Source: Bacillota bacterium (GTDB lineage: Bacteria; Bacillota; Clostridia; Peptostreptococcales; Anaerovoracaceae). From it: a DNA stretch of 5,124 bases. The notes under the pieces are model-generated. The model did no database searches, was not told the origin of the DNA, and worked only from the letters and a program-made list of their open reading frames with translations. The stretch spans positions 1-5,124 of the forward strand of contig JAFRLD010000056.1 of the NCBI GenBank assembly GCA_017431395.1, read 5' to 3'. Below are positions 1-5,083 of this stretch, piece by piece. Numbering within the stretch: the stretch's first letter is position 1; every line of letters begins with the position of its first letter. The position numbers were made by a program, and so were the translations under genes.

Positions 1-1168
1 CAGGATGTGTTTTGCGGATCTGGCTGATCCGCTCATTCACACAGACCGGGGCCGCATGGCGGAAGTCTTTTAAGCGTTTTATGTCCGGGCCGCGGAAGGC
101 GAACCAGCTTCTGTCAGGATCACCGCCGGCCTGAGAGATCATTTCCCCCAGACAGTGGCAGAGAGGTTCGAGCAGGCTGCGGCTGTCCGAGGCGAACTCC
201 GTGTAGATGGCGCAGCCGGAGGGGATCTCTGTCATATCGGTCAGCATATCTCCGGCGGCCTGTGATTCCCGCAGCATATCGAGGGTATCCTCCCCGAAGA
301 ATTCGATGGCTTCCGGATGCAAAGGCTGACCGTGCTCCCCGCCGGAGCATGGATCGGTAACCTGCTCTCCGCGCAGGAGCCGGACGAAGCGGATCGCGAC
401 CTCCTCTGTTTCAAAAAAGATGATCGTTCCCCAGAGCTCCCGGGGCTCTGGGAGCACGGAGCATTCGATCTCGGTTATGATACCGAGCGTACCTTCGCTT
501 CCGATAAAGAGATCGATCATATCCATGTCCGGCTGGATGAAGTAGCCGGCCGTGTGCTTGCTGACCTGAGGCATTCGGATGTCCGGCAGGCTCCCGGAGA
601 TGCTCCGGCCGCCATCTGTTTCGACGGAGAACTGACCAGCCTTTGCGAGGCATTCGCCCCGGCGGATCGATAAGGCATCTCCATCAGAGAGCACCATGCG
701 AAGGGCGAGGATATGATCTCTGGTCGTCCCGTACTTAAAGGTGCGCGCCCCGGAGGAATTGCAGGAGACCATGCCACTGACCGTCGCGGTCGTCTCCGTG
801 GGGTCCGGTGGGAAGAATAAATGCTGCCTGCCGAGAAGCTCCTGCAGATGGCAGAGAAGGACGCCGGGCTGGACGAGGACGGACTTCGGTGAGGGGACAG
901 AAGAAACGGGGCCGTCAGCAGCCTGCGGCAACCTGAGCACCCGGTCCATAGCGGACAGATTCAGCACGAGACCTCCATTAGGAACCGCTCCGGCCGTGAC
1001 ACCGGTACGCCCGCCCTGGGTCGTGACCGCAGATGTTTTGTCCGCCTGCAATAGCCGGCAGATGTCCTCCTCCGTCTCAGGAAAAAAGATCTCCTGCGCG
1101 GTCCCGACGCGCCGGGACTCATCGGAGAGATACAGATTCATTTGTTCAGGATCTGTGATTCGTTTCAT
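1..1168 (-). CDS. FAD-linked oxidase, GlcD / D-lactate dehydrogenase-like (3' end outside window)
   Basis: Reading leftwards from the ATG at 1168, 389 codons are open with no stop and the gene leaves the window, so the C-terminus is missing. The protein matches the FAD_binding_4 plus FAD-oxidase_C family. Residues 50-66 carry the FAD loop (TQGGRTGVTAGAVPNGG). Residues 120-163 hold the second FAD-binding stretch, with PDPTE and SCNSSGARTFKYGTTRDH. Residues 220-233 are the signature DLFIGSEGTLGIIT, and FRHAAPVCVN at 369-378 is the C-terminal RHxxPxxxN motif. Relatives are usually about 460-480 residues, so roughly 80-90 are absent. Family members oxidise 2-hydroxy acids (glycolate, D-lactate, D-2-hydroxyglutarate) to 2-oxo acids in the cytosol, passing electrons to an acceptor such as an electron-transfer flavoprotein. 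The substrate here cannot be told, and the neighbours do not help. The gene is divergent from the aldo/keto reductase. No Shine-Dalgarno is visible before the ATG; a GTG at 1186 is an alternative start but also lacks one. Confidence 0.9.
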   Translation of the reverse strand, partial: MKRITDPEQMNLYLSDESRRVGTAQEIFFPETEEDICRLLQADKTSAVTTQGGRTGVTAGAVPNGGLVLNLSAMDRVLRLPQAADGPVSSVPSPKSVLVQPGVLLCHLQELLGRQHLFFPPDPTETTATVSGMVSCNSSGARTFKYGTTRDHILALRMVLSDGDALSIRRGECLAKAGQFSVETDGGRSISGSLPDIRMPQVSKHTAGYFIQPDMDMIDLFIGSEGTLGIITEIECSVLPEPRELWGTIIFFETEEVAIRFVRLLRGEQVTDPCSGGEHGQPLHPEAIEFFGEDTLDMLRESQAAGDMLTDMTEIPSGCAIYTEFASDSRSLLEPLCHCLGEMISQAGGDPDRSWFAFRGPDIKRLKDFRHAAPVCVNERISQIRKTHP

Positions 1169-1170
1169 GT

Positions 1171-1185
1171 TGATATTATATATCA
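1171..1185. promoter_or_regulatory. AT-rich palindrome over the leftward -10 box, possible operator
   Basis: TGATAT (1171-1176) and ATATCA (1180-1185) are perfect inverted repeats around a 3-nt centre. The 15-bp site covers the whole candidate -10 box of the FAD oxidase gene, which is where a repressor would bind. It does not resemble the TTGTnnnACAA or TGGTnnnACCA types expected for GntR-family lactate/glycolate regulators, and no regulator gene lies in the window. Short AT palindromes arise easily by chance. Confidence 0.25.
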
Positions 1186-1204
1186 CAAACTTTTTTCATG
1201 GCTA
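1175..1204 (-). promoter_or_regulatory. candidate promoter of the FAD oxidase gene
   Basis: On the minus strand a perfect TATAAT lies at 1180-1175, and TAGCCA at 1204-1199 (4 of 6 matches to TTGACA) sits 18 nt upstream. Only six bases separate the -10 box from the ATG at 1168. Transcription from it would therefore begin at or next to the start codon, giving a leaderless or nearly leaderless mRNA, which fits the absence of a ribosome binding site. The region is AT-rich and the match could be chance. Confidence 0.4.
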
Positions 1205-1218
1205 TGAGAATTCGTAAT

Positions 1219-1247
1219 ATGTGAGGGAAGAAAAACTGGGGTATAAT
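1219..1247 (+). promoter_or_regulatory. candidate promoter of the aldo/keto reductase operon
   Basis: A perfect TATAAT lies at 1242-1247. The best -35 partner at 17-nt spacing is the weak ATGTGA at 1219-1224 (3 of 6 to consensus). Transcription would start near 1254, leaving a leader of about 29 nt that contains the GGAGA ribosome binding site at 1269-1273. A second TATAAT at 1254-1259 would start transcripts at the ribosome binding site itself, so it is less likely. The weak -35 suggests a need for an activator or simply low expression. Confidence 0.45.
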
Positions 1248-1282
1248 CAGATATATAATTAGAAGAATGGAGAACTGATAAA

Positions 1283-2377
1283 ATGCAATACAGAGTGAAC
1301 AGGAAGACAGGCGACAGGATCAGCGAGATCGGCATGGGGACCTCCGTGCTGTTCGAGTCCGGGATGGAGGAAGGTGTACGCGCGCTCGAGCGGGCCGTGG
1401 AAGGCGGGATCAATTATTTCGATCTGGCCGCGGGACATGGGGACACCTATCCGATCTTTGGCGAGGCACTGAAGGGCATGCGAAAAGAGGTCTTCTACCA
1501 GATCCATTTCGGGGCGGAATACTCCCAGGGGGTCTATGGATGGTCCTTGGATCTGGACACAGTGAAGAGGTCCGTGGATCAGCAACTGACGGAGCTGAAG
1601 ACGGATTATATCGATTACGGCTTCATCCATTGTCTGGATGAGATCAGCGACTGGAAAACTTACCAGGAACATGGGATCCTCGACTATATCCTGGACCTTA
1701 AGAAGGCGGGGGTCGTTCATCATCTCAGCCTTTCCTCCCATACACCTTCGGTGATCCAGACCGTGCTGGATGAGGTGGATATAGACCAGCTGATGTTTTC
1801 GATCAATGCCGCCTACGACAGCGGAGAAGGAGATTATGCCCACGGGAGCATGAACGAGCGGGCGCAGATCTATCAGAGGTGTGAAGCAGAAGGTATCGGC
1901 ATCTCTGTCATGAAGCCGTTTGGCGGAGGCACCCTGCTGGATGCCGCGCAGTCCCCGTTCGGTGTGGCTTTGACCAGACCGCAATGCCTTCAGTATGCAC
2001 TGGACCGGCCGGGCGTGGTGACGGTGCTCCCGGGAGCACGGAATGTGAAAGAGGTCGAAGACCTCCTGGCCTTTCATGATCTGCCGCAGGAGGAGAAGGA
2101 CTATTCGGTTATTGCCGGTTTCGATCCGGTGGATACCAGCGGCGCCTGTGTGTACTGCAACCACTGCATGCCGTGTCCCGCCGGCCTTGATATCGGCCTG
2201 ATCAATAAGTACTATGACCTCGCAAAGGCTGGGGATCCTCTGGCCATGGAGCACTACCGGACACTGGAGCATACCGCGGAGGACTGCACCGGCTGCGGTC
2301 ACTGTGACAGCAGATGCCCGTTCGGCGTAGACCAGAGCGGCAGGATGCAGGAGATCAGGGAGTGGTTCAGGAAATGA
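1283..2377 (+). CDS. aldo/keto reductase with C-terminal double 4Fe-4S domain (COG1453-like)
   Basis: A 364-residue cytosolic oxidoreductase. Residues 1-280 form the aldo/keto reductase TIM barrel: NYFDLAAGHG at 44-53, DYIDYGFIHCLDE at 108-120, SLSSHTP, and ISVMKPFGGG with the downstream VLPGARN typical of NAD(P)H-binding barrels. Residues 289-346 add two 4Fe-4S cluster motifs, CxxCxxCxxCP (Cys289, 292, 295, 298) and CxxCxxCxxxCP (Cys335, 338, 341, 345). This is the layout of the Fe-S aldo/keto reductases found in anaerobes. The classical tetrad Asp-Tyr-Lys-His is incomplete: Asp47 and His116 are present, but the Tyr position is His52 and the Lys position appears to be His75. NAD(P)H reduction of a carbonyl is therefore not assured, and the clusters point to electron transfer with a ferredoxin-like partner. 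The substrate is unknown. The ATG at 1283 is supported by GGAGA at 1269-1273 with 9-nt spacing. The stop overlaps the next start in ATGA, so the two genes share an mRNA. Confidence 0.92.
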   Translation: MQYRVNRKTGDRISEIGMGTSVLFESGMEEGVRALERAVEGGINYFDLAAGHGDTYPIFGEALKGMRKEVFYQIHFGAEYSQGVYGWSLDLDTVKRSVDQQLTELKTDYIDYGFIHCLDEISDWKTYQEHGILDYILDLKKAGVVHHLSLSSHTPSVIQTVLDEVDIDQLMFSINAAYDSGEGDYAHGSMNERAQIYQRCEAEGIGISVMKPFGGGTLLDAAQSPFGVALTRPQCLQYALDRPGVVTVLPGARNVKEVEDLLAFHDLPQEEKDYSVIAGFDPVDTSGACVYCNHCMPCPAGLDIGLINKYYDLAKAGDPLAMEHYRTLEHTAEDCTGCGHCDSRCPFGVDQSGRMQEIREWFRK

Positions 2378-2910
2378 GAAAGCAGGCAGATAACACAGCG
2401 GCCTCCGCAGGCGTTCTCGAGCATCCCTTCGGTCCGCTCTATTCAGAGAACAGCCGGGTCCTGATCCTGGGGTCGTTTCCATCCGTGAAGTCCAGAGAGC
2501 AGAACTTCTTTTACGGGCATCCGCAGAACCGGTTCTGGCGGGTCATCGCGGCGGTCACGGGAAGGCCGGTGCCGGAGACGATCCAGGAGAAGCGCGAGCT
2601 GATCCTTTCGCAAAACCTGGCCCTCTGGGATTCCATCGCCAGCTGCGAGATCACGGGGTCTTCCGATGCGAGCATCCGGAACGTGAAGGTAAACGACCTG
2701 AGCGTTATCCTGGATAATTGCGATATACGGCGGGTCTACTGCAATGGGAAGAAATCCTACGAGCTGTACCGCAAATACATAGAGAAGCAGACCGGCAGGG
2801 AAGCCATCTGCCTTCCATCGACCAGCCCGGCAAACGCCCAGTGGACACTGACGAAGCTGATCGAGGCGTGGAGCGTGATCCTGGAGGTCGACGGGTCGGG
2901 GAACCTGTGA
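2374..2910 (+). CDS. DNA-deoxyinosine (hypoxanthine) glycosylase, UDG superfamily family 6
   Basis: A 178-residue protein that should excise hypoxanthine, the deamination product of adenine, from DNA and so start base-excision repair in the cytosol. The superfamily's first motif is clear in VLILGSFPSVKSRE (29-42), followed by FFYGHPQNRFW (45-55). Asn52 in HPxNxFW corresponds by position to the catalytic Asn reported for the archaeal family 6 enzyme. The C-terminal motif is LPSTSPANAQW (147-157), with the family's LPSTSPANA pattern, and ALWDSIASCE (83-92) is also typical. The length fits a single-domain glycosylase. The ATG at 2374 is chosen over an in-frame ATG at 2314 because 2314 lies inside the aldo/keto reductase's essential Fe-S coding sequence. 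The 2374 start forms a 4-bp ATGA overlap and has AGGGAG at 2357-2362. Translation is probably coupled to the upstream gene. The last eight or so residues after the terminal helix look disordered. Confidence 0.9.
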   Translation: MRKQADNTAASAGVLEHPFGPLYSENSRVLILGSFPSVKSREQNFFYGHPQNRFWRVIAAVTGRPVPETIQEKRELILSQNLALWDSIASCEITGSSDASIRNVKVNDLSVILDNCDIRRVYCNGKKSYELYRKYIEKQTGREAICLPSTSPANAQWTLTKLIEAWSVILEVDGSGNL

Positions 2911-2916
2911 TAAAAT
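2888..2916 (+). promoter_or_regulatory. candidate internal promoter for the DUF6506-like gene and MFS exporter
   Basis: TCGACG at 2888-2893 (4 of 6 to TTGACA) is followed after exactly 17 nt by TAAAAT at 2911-2916, preceded by TGA so that it forms an extended -10 (TGnTAAAAT). Transcripts would start near 2923, leaving a leader of about 33 nt with the strong ribosome binding site at 2945. The -35 half lies within the end of the glycosylase gene. This would let the last two genes be expressed apart from the first two. Confidence 0.4.
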
Positions 2917-2930
2917 ACTTCCTGTAAGAA

Positions 2931-2945
2931 TGCTGAAGAACAGCA
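2931..2945 (+). promoter_or_regulatory. small leader hairpin abutting the Shine-Dalgarno of the DUF6506-like gene
   Basis: TGCTG (2931-2935) and CAGCA (2941-2945) are perfect 5-bp inverted repeats around the loop AAGAA. The last stem base is the first base of the AGGAGG ribosome binding site (2945-2950), which ends 5 nt before the ATG at 2956. The hairpin leaves nearly all of the ribosome binding site exposed, so it is more likely an mRNA 5'-end structure than an inhibitor. It is short and could be chance. Confidence 0.25.
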
Positions 2946-2955
2946 GGAGGTACCG

Positions 2956-3510
2956 ATGAACAAGTATGCGTTTTTAGAGAACGTCCCCGGGCTCACGGTG
3001 GACGGGTATATGGATTCGTTCGATGATGGCGAATGGATCAGCTGTGTGGCCGGATTTGACGGTATGGACCGTGTGATGGAGTGTGCGAAGCAGATGATCG
3101 CAGATGGCTATAGCCTGATCAATCTCTGCGGGGATTTCGGACAGGAGCACGTCGATGAGCTCATGAAGGATGCCCCGGAGGGAGTCGAGGTACACTACGC
3201 GGCCTATCTTCCGGCTGAACTTGCCAAGCTGGAGGCACTGGAGCAGTACGTGGAATACGGCCAGATCATCTTCGGCGGGGTGGAGGAACCGGTGCGGCTG
3301 GAGCTTAAAGCCCCGGAGATGAACACCCACACCGTTTTCATCAAGGATCTGGACCAGGCGATCGCTGTGGCCGAGAGATTCGCCAGGGCCGGTGTCGACG
3401 GCATAGAACTCTGCAGCAGTTTTGACCTGGATATGACGAAGGCAGTCATCGATGCGGTCGAGAAGATCGACCCGAAGATCCCGGTCGGAAGCAATGGGAT
3501 CACGATCTAA
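2956..3510 (+). CDS. DUF6506-like protein with two tandem repeats
   Basis: A 184-residue soluble protein of unknown function with no signal peptide or membrane segment. It consists of two related alpha/beta halves. Residues 38-62 (Asp38, Ala44, Gly51, then INLCGDFG at 55-62) align without gaps to residues 133-157 (Asp133, Ala139, Gly146, then IELCSSFD at 150-157), a constant offset of 95. From memory of the family, the pattern of an acidic-start helix, a Gly turn, then a strand ending in I-x-L-C-G-x-F-G resembles DUF6506, whose members are usually about 100 residues with one such unit. This would be a fused pair. The N-terminal copy keeps GDFG; the C-terminal copy has SSFD. The ATG at 2956 has a near-perfect AGGAGG (2945-2950) 5 nt away. 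The stop is 3 nt before the exporter's start, so co-expression with a drug exporter is likely. A role in binding or sensing a small ligand is speculation. Confidence 0.8.
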   Translation: MNKYAFLENVPGLTVDGYMDSFDDGEWISCVAGFDGMDRVMECAKQMIADGYSLINLCGDFGQEHVDELMKDAPEGVEVHYAAYLPAELAKLEALEQYVEYGQIIFGGVEEPVRLELKAPEMNTHTVFIKDLDQAIAVAERFARAGVDGIELCSSFDLDMTKAVIDAVEKIDPKIPVGSNGITI

Positions 3511-3513
3511 TCT

Positions 3514-4755
3514 ATGGACCAGACGAACACAGCGTTACAAGATATGAAAACTCCGCAGCCCCGTCTCGGACGGGGAGGGATGATCGCGCTCATCACCATG
3601 TGCAACGTGATCGCTCCGCTGTCCACGGACATGTATATGCCCGCGCTGCCGGACATGGCGGAGTTTTTTCATACGAACGATGCGACGATGAACTTCACGC
3701 TGGTGGGTTTTTTCCTGCTGTTTGCCGTCGGGATGCTGGTATTCGGTCCGGTGTCCGACCGGTTCGGCAGGCGTCCGGTCCTATTGTTTGGGATCGTGTT
3801 TTATATCCTGTCGAGCGTTGCCTGCGGGCTCGCCTTCAGTGTGTATTTCCTGATCGTCGTCCGGATGCTGCAGGCGCTTGGGGCAGGCTGCATGGTAGCG
3901 GTCAGTACGGCGCTTGTCAAGGACCAGTTCACCGGACAGACCCAGGGGACCGTTCTGGCGATCTCACAGGCATTCGGCGTGCTTGGTCCGGTGATCGCTC
4001 CTTTGCTCGGGGCGCAGATTTACCGGTTCTTCAGCTGGAGGGCGGATTTTTATGTGCAGGCTCTCATCACTGTGGCAAGCCTGATCCTGGCACTATTGAT
4101 GAAGGAGACGCTGCCCGCGGGTGAGCGGCTCGATACCGGCCTGGTGAAAACCTTCGGGCGCCTGGGAAAAGTCCTGGAGAACCGGACGTTCCGGATGTTT
4201 CTTCTGTGTATCATCCTGATCCAGATCCCGATGATGGCCTATATCTCGGCCAGCTCCTATATCTATGAGAATCAGTTTGGCCTGTCATCCACCGGGTACA
4301 GCCTTTACTTCGCGGCCACATCGCTCGCGGCGGTCATCGGTCCGATGCTCTACATCAAGGTGCGTCGATATAATCCGTTCAATATCACGCTGGGCATCTT
4401 CGCTTCCAGCGTGACCTTCGGGATTCTGATCTTTTGCTTCGGGCATCTTTTGCCTGCCGCTTTCGCGATCTGCTTCGCCCCGATCATGATGACATCAGCC
4501 ATCTCAAGGCCCTTCGCAACGACGATCCTGCTGAACCTTCAGAGACAGGATACCGGATCCGCCTCCTCCCTCGCCAATTTCTCATTCACGCTTTCGGGCG
4601 CCGTGGGGATGCTCCTGATCACATCCATCTGGAACGATTACATCCTGGGCCTGGCCATGCTCGCCATCTTCGCCGGGATCGCCGGCGGCGGGGGAAGCCT
4701 GATTCTCAGAAAGAAACTCGGGGCGGAAGCGCTGTCGGTGGTGCCTAGGCGATAG
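3514..4755 (+). CDS. Bcr/CflA-type multidrug efflux MFS transporter (DHA1)
   Basis: A 413-residue inner-membrane protein with about 12 hydrophobic segments (roughly 23-43, 59-79, 88-108, 111-131, 146-167, 179-197, 228-250, 262-280, 290-310, 313-335, 347-372, 376-400). Family marks are STDMYMPALPDM (37-48, with Asp39), motif A GPVSDRFGRRP (78-88), motif B RMLQALGAG (117-125), motif C GVLGPVIAPLLG (155-166), SWRADF after helix 5, and KETLP closing helix 6. These place it in the drug:H+ antiporter-1 group with Bcr (bicyclomycin) and CflA (chloramphenicol), which export small drugs or metabolites using the proton gradient. The actual substrate cannot be read from sequence. The ATG at 3514 lies 3 nt after the DUF6506-like stop and lacks a clear ribosome binding site (only GGGA at 3496-3499), which suggests translational coupling. 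ATGs at 3544 and 3580 are in-frame alternatives; a start at 3580 would begin at the first membrane helix. Full length and apparently intact. Confidence 0.93.
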   Translation: MDQTNTALQDMKTPQPRLGRGGMIALITMCNVIAPLSTDMYMPALPDMAEFFHTNDATMNFTLVGFFLLFAVGMLVFGPVSDRFGRRPVLLFGIVFYILSSVACGLAFSVYFLIVVRMLQALGAGCMVAVSTALVKDQFTGQTQGTVLAISQAFGVLGPVIAPLLGAQIYRFFSWRADFYVQALITVASLILALLMKETLPAGERLDTGLVKTFGRLGKVLENRTFRMFLLCIILIQIPMMAYISASSYIYENQFGLSSTGYSLYFAATSLAAVIGPMLYIKVRRYNPFNITLGIFASSVTFGILIFCFGHLLPAAFAICFAPIMMTSAISRPFATTILLNLQRQDTGSASSLANFSFTLSGAVGMLLITSIWNDYILGLAMLAIFAGIAGGGGSLILRKKLGAEALSVVPRR

Positions 4756-4800
4756 ACTCCGGGCAGCTCGGCGTGGCAAATTGCATTTTTTGGAGCAAAA

Positions 4801-4850
4801 CGCGGCTAAAATGTCCCAAGATCGTTGAAATCTCGTTGGCCTTAGCCGCG
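4801..4850 (-). repeat. 50-bp palindromic repeat unit 1 (inverted orientation)
   Basis: CGCGGCTAA (4801-4809) and TTAGCCGCG (4842-4850) are perfect 9-bp inverted arms around a 32-nt centre. Read on the minus strand, the centre contains AACGAGATTTCAACG, matching the ACGAAGTTTCAACG core of unit 3 at 12 of 14 positions, so this unit is reversed relative to units 2 and 3. Over the whole centre it agrees with unit 3 at 18 of 32 positions. It is preceded by AAAA (4797-4800). Confidence 0.85.
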
Positions 4851-4857
4851 CACATTT

Positions 4858-4876
4858 GGACTTTCAATGAAAATCC
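4858..4876. repeat. 19-bp dyad in the spacer between repeat units 1 and 2
   Basis: GGAC-TTTCA-A-TGAAA-ATCC is symmetrical about A4867, with 8 of 9 base pairs matching; only C4861/A4873 fails. Its last base is the first base of unit 2. It might be a protein-binding site or just part of the element's palindromic make-up. Confidence 0.4.
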
Positions 4877-4925
4877 GCGGCTAAACCTGACGAAGTTTCA
4901 AGCATCACAGCGATTCTTAGCCGCG
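4876..4925 (+). repeat. 50-bp palindromic repeat unit 2
   Basis: The same 9-bp arms occur at 4876-4884 and 4917-4925 with a 32-nt centre. The centre shares GACGAAGTTTCAA and a terminal GATTC with unit 3; 39 of the 50 positions are identical to unit 3 including the arms. It begins 25 nt after unit 1 ends. Confidence 0.85.
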
Positions 4926-4941
4926 CAAATACCAATTATTT

Positions 4942-4956
4942 ACACCATTTTGGTGT
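4942..4956. repeat. short hairpin in the spacer between repeat units 2 and 3
   Basis: ACACCA (4942-4947) and TGGTGT (4951-4956) form a perfect 6-bp stem around TTT. It sits in the 67-nt spacer between units 2 and 3. There is no T-run after it, so it does not look like a terminator. Confidence 0.45.
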
Positions 4957-4992
4957 CCATGACCTGTGAAAGCCCCTGCAAGGCAAAAAAAG

Positions 4993-5042
4993 CGCGGCTA
5001 AGCTCGACGAAGTTTCAACGTTTGTAAGGATTCTTAGCCGCG
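4993..5042 (+). repeat. 50-bp palindromic repeat unit 3
   Basis: Arms lie at 4993-5001 and 5034-5042 around a 32-nt centre with GACGAAGTTTCAACG and a terminal GATTC. The stem can be extended by a G-T wobble (4992/5043) and three A-T pairs (4989-4991 with 5044-5046). A run of seven A's (4985-4991) precedes it and TTTT (5043-5046) follows. The folded RNA would therefore carry a short U-tract rightwards and a longer one leftwards. The 32-nt loop is much larger than in ordinary intrinsic terminators, so a terminator role is only possible. Confidence 0.85.
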
Positions 5043-5083
5043 TTTTGAGGGGAAAAATGCATTTTACAGATAAGAGGTACATT

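Larger units (their letters stand above)
4778..5065. repeat. composite palindromic repeat element (BIME/MITE-like)
   Basis: This 288-bp block fills most of the gap between the exporter and the hydrolase. Its left arm (4778-4850) and right arm (4993-5065) are imperfect inverted copies of 73 nt. Outside the 50-bp units the pairing continues: AAATTGCATTTTT (4778-4790) is the inverse of AAAAATGCATTTT (5053-5065), and CAAAA (4796-4800) the inverse of TTTTG (5043-5047). A third unit in the right-arm orientation lies between. No transposase, no obvious target-site duplication and no credible protein is seen; an 84-codon open frame across it (4773-5027) simply follows the repeats. It is more AT-rich than the flanking genes. 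Known parallels are REP/BIME arrays and non-autonomous MITEs; which one applies cannot be settled from one copy. Confidence 0.75.

Noticed and set aside
741..1217. 158-codon plus-strand open frame
   Set aside because: It lies antisense to the FAD oxidase, which is open over the whole span with family motifs; no domain or ribosome binding site supports the plus frame.
2314..2373. Upstream in-frame ATG giving a 198-residue glycosylase
   Set aside because: It would add 20 Arg- and Asp-rich residues read out of frame through the aldo/keto reductase's second Fe-S motif. The ATGA start at 2374 gives a normal family length and has a ribosome binding site.
1259..2482. 407-codon open frame on the minus strand
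   Set aside because: It is fully antisense to the aldo/keto reductase, whose plus-strand frame has unmistakable barrel and Fe-S motifs. The minus-strand translation shows no recognisable domain and is rich in His, Leu and Arg, as is common for shadows of GC-rich genes.
3600..4124. 174-codon plus-strand open frame within the exporter
   Set aside because: It is a different frame of the MFS gene; its translation is Arg- and Gly-rich without hydrophobic segments or motifs.
4773..5027. 84-codon open frame across the repeat block
   Set aside because: Its translation repeats only because the DNA does. It has no credible ribosome binding site, and the inverted and direct repeats explain the sequence better.
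4801..5042. CRISPR array
   Set aside because: Spacers are 25 and 67 nt, one unit is inverted, the units diverge inside, and no cas gene is nearby.
5034..5046. Classical intrinsic terminator for the exporter
   Set aside because: The stem closes a 32-nt loop and is followed by only four T's. It may cause some termination, but the form is not typical, so it is listed as a repeat unit.
5045..5073. TTGAGG-17 nt-AGATAA promoter for the hydrolase
   Set aside because: The -10 match is poor and transcription would start at or after the ribosome binding site at 5072-5077.
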